Origin: Gillisia sp. UBA3175
GTDB lineage: Bacteria > Bacteroidota > Bacteroidia > Flavobacteriales > Flavobacteriaceae
Direction of reading: 5' to 3'
NCBI GenBank assembly: GCA_002364325.1
Contig: DEXV01000003.1
Location: forward strand, 62,461 to 126,460
Length of the DNA: 64,000 nt
Shown: positions 63,033 to 64,000 of the stretch, piece after piece
Numbering within the stretch: position 1 is the stretch's first letter
Layout of the letters: the number at the start of each line of letters is the position of its first letter
Translations under genes and position numbers: made by a program
Notes under the pieces: generated by a model
Told to the model about the DNA's origin: nothing
The model's database searches: none
What the model saw: only the letters and a program-made list of their open reading frames with translations

Positions 63033-63949
63033 ATAAACCGGATGGAGATATTATTGTGAGTATTTTTATGCTTACGTATAATCAAGAAGAGTATATTGCT
63101 CAAGCTATAGAAGGGGTTATAGCGCAAAAGACAAACTTCAAATATCAGTTAGTTATCGGTGAAGACTTTAGTAGCGATGGAACTAGGGAAATATGCTTAG
63201 ATTTTGCTGAAAAGAATCCGAATAAAATCAAGCTACTTTTAAATAAAAAAAATATTGGTCTAATTGCTAATTATATACAAACTTATGCCCATTGTAAAGG
63301 TAAATATATTGCTATTTGTGATGGAGACGATTATTGGATAGACCCACTTAAGTTACAGAAACAAGTCGATTTTTTAGAAGCTAATCCAGACTATAAGATA
63401 GTCTATACCCATAATAAAAATTTATTTCCATCAGGTAAAGAAAATGAAAGACTTAAAAACCAACAACCTATTTCTACATCATTCAAAGATTTAATATTTA
63501 ATAATTACATACCATCGGTAACCGTATTATTTAAGCGAGAAAGCTTGACAAAAAATATGAAAATGTGGATATTAAAATATCCTTATGGAGATTGGCCCAC
63601 TTATCTTTACGTTTTGAGAAATGGTGGAAAAATTCGTTTCTTAGATGATGTTACCGCAGTTTATCGAAAAGATTTTGGAACTTCTACTGCCTTAAGAAAA
63701 AAAAGAAGTAAGATTGGTGAAATCAATCTTGCTATATTGAAAGATATCTTTGAGGATCCAGAATTTGCCAATAGAAAAGAGTTGATTAAGGCAAGTATAT
63801 TAAATTATAAAACAGGTTTAATGGCTAGCTATAATAAGGACTATCAATTTTTTAGATCATTTTCTATCCTATGCGCTTTGATTTTTGGAGGTAGGTGGAA
63901 TGCCTTAAAAATTTATTTTTACTCTTTAAAAAGTACAATTTTAAGTTAA
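63014..63949 (+). CDS. Family 2 glycosyltransferase
   Basis: This 311-residue GT-A transferase has VSIFMLTYNQEEYIAQAIEGVIAQ (nucleotide-sugar site), GEDFSSDGTREI and the metal-binding DGDDYW near residue 101. Such enzymes transfer a sugar to a growing capsule or O-antigen unit. The start at 63014 lies within the previous gene, so translation is probably coupled. It is the last complete gene of the window, and only ~50 bp of AT-rich sequence follow. Confidence 0.93.
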   Translation: MVGKNLDKPDGDIIVSIFMLTYNQEEYIAQAIEGVIAQKTNFKYQLVIGEDFSSDGTREICLDFAEKNPNKIKLLLNKKNIGLIANYIQTYAHCKGKYIAICDGDDYWIDPLKLQKQVDFLEANPDYKIVYTHNKNLFPSGKENERLKNQQPISTSFKDLIFNNYIPSVTVLFKRESLTKNMKMWILKYPYGDWPTYLYVLRNGGKIRFLDDVTAVYRKDFGTSTALRKKRSKIGEINLAILKDIFEDPEFANRKELIKASILNYKTGLMASYNKDYQFFRSFSILCALIFGGRWNALKIYFYSLKSTILS

Positions 63950-64000
63950 AAAATTGAGACGAAATTTTAATTATTTTTTTGCAAATTTGAAATTTAGATT

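Noticed and set aside
1..64000. tRNA or rRNA genes
   Set aside because: I saw no cloverleaf-like or rRNA-like stretch, but short RNA genes are easy to miss by eye.

Overview
The window is about 64 kb of AT-rich bacterial chromosome. It very probably comes from a member of the Flavobacteriaceae (Bacteroidota). The evidence is the set of lineage-typical families (DUF4197, DUF1684, DUF2911, DUF4199, DUF6268, a Lacal_2735-like protein), many promoters of the Bacteroidota -7 type TAnnTTTG, frequent TTG starts with weak ribosome binding sites, and a SecA and DnaJ of the forms common in this phylum. Genus cannot be settled; a marine Gramella/Gillisia-like relative is a guess. I saw no rRNA, tRNA, phage, plasmid or CRISPR locus.

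Layout. 0-7 kb: pyrF, a BtuF-like binding protein, two small conserved genes, a gene-poor 0.9 kb and the fused cobalamin-dependent mutase icmF, followed by four 72-bp tandem repeats. 7.5-23 kb: mostly single housekeeping or hypothetical genes (Lrp regulator, methyltransferase, RhlE-like helicase, MFS carrier, fluoride channel, dipeptidyl peptidase III, ilvE, mnmD, YceI lipoprotein). 23-30.5 kb: grpE-dnaJ, then a tightly packed operon of an ABC-2 exporter, an MscS channel, a DUF6268 outer-membrane protein and an NtrC-type regulator that lacks a DNA-binding domain. 31-39 kb: a polyphosphate kinase 2 gene fused in frame to an M28 peptidase gene, a MATE exporter, a PAP2 phosphatase, a GT39 glycosyltransferase, meaB and ohr. 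39.9-45.4 kb: two ECF sigma-factor modules with membrane and envelope partner genes. 45.4-55.5 kb: secA, a cobalamin adenosyltransferase, an orphan MacB/LolD-type ATPase, an ABC-F protein and three blocks of dispersed palindromic repeats, one of them interrupted by a possible small non-autonomous insertion. 55.6-64 kb: the start of a capsule/O-antigen operon (Wza, Wzc, four-helix-bundle protein, Wzm-type permease, pyruvyltransferase, two methyltransferases, GT2) that probably continues past the window.

How the genes connect. Four cobalamin-linked genes (btuF-like, icmF, meaB, PduO-type adenosyltransferase) lie in the window but at separate loci. They would supply, load and use adenosylcobalamin for acyl-CoA mutases. 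The ECF modules, the MscS/DUF6268 operon, the M23 peptidase, PAP2, GT39 and the capsule genes all point to envelope upkeep. The most unusual features are the PPK2-M28 fusion at an A6 run, a dispersed intergenic repeat that sits in frame inside icmF, a modular palindromic repeat family whose core can be swapped, the possible small inserted element at 51.0-51.4 kb, and a tryptophan-spaced (11/15/19-residue) repeat protein in an ECF operon. Product calls rest on motif and family recognition only; no database search was run.
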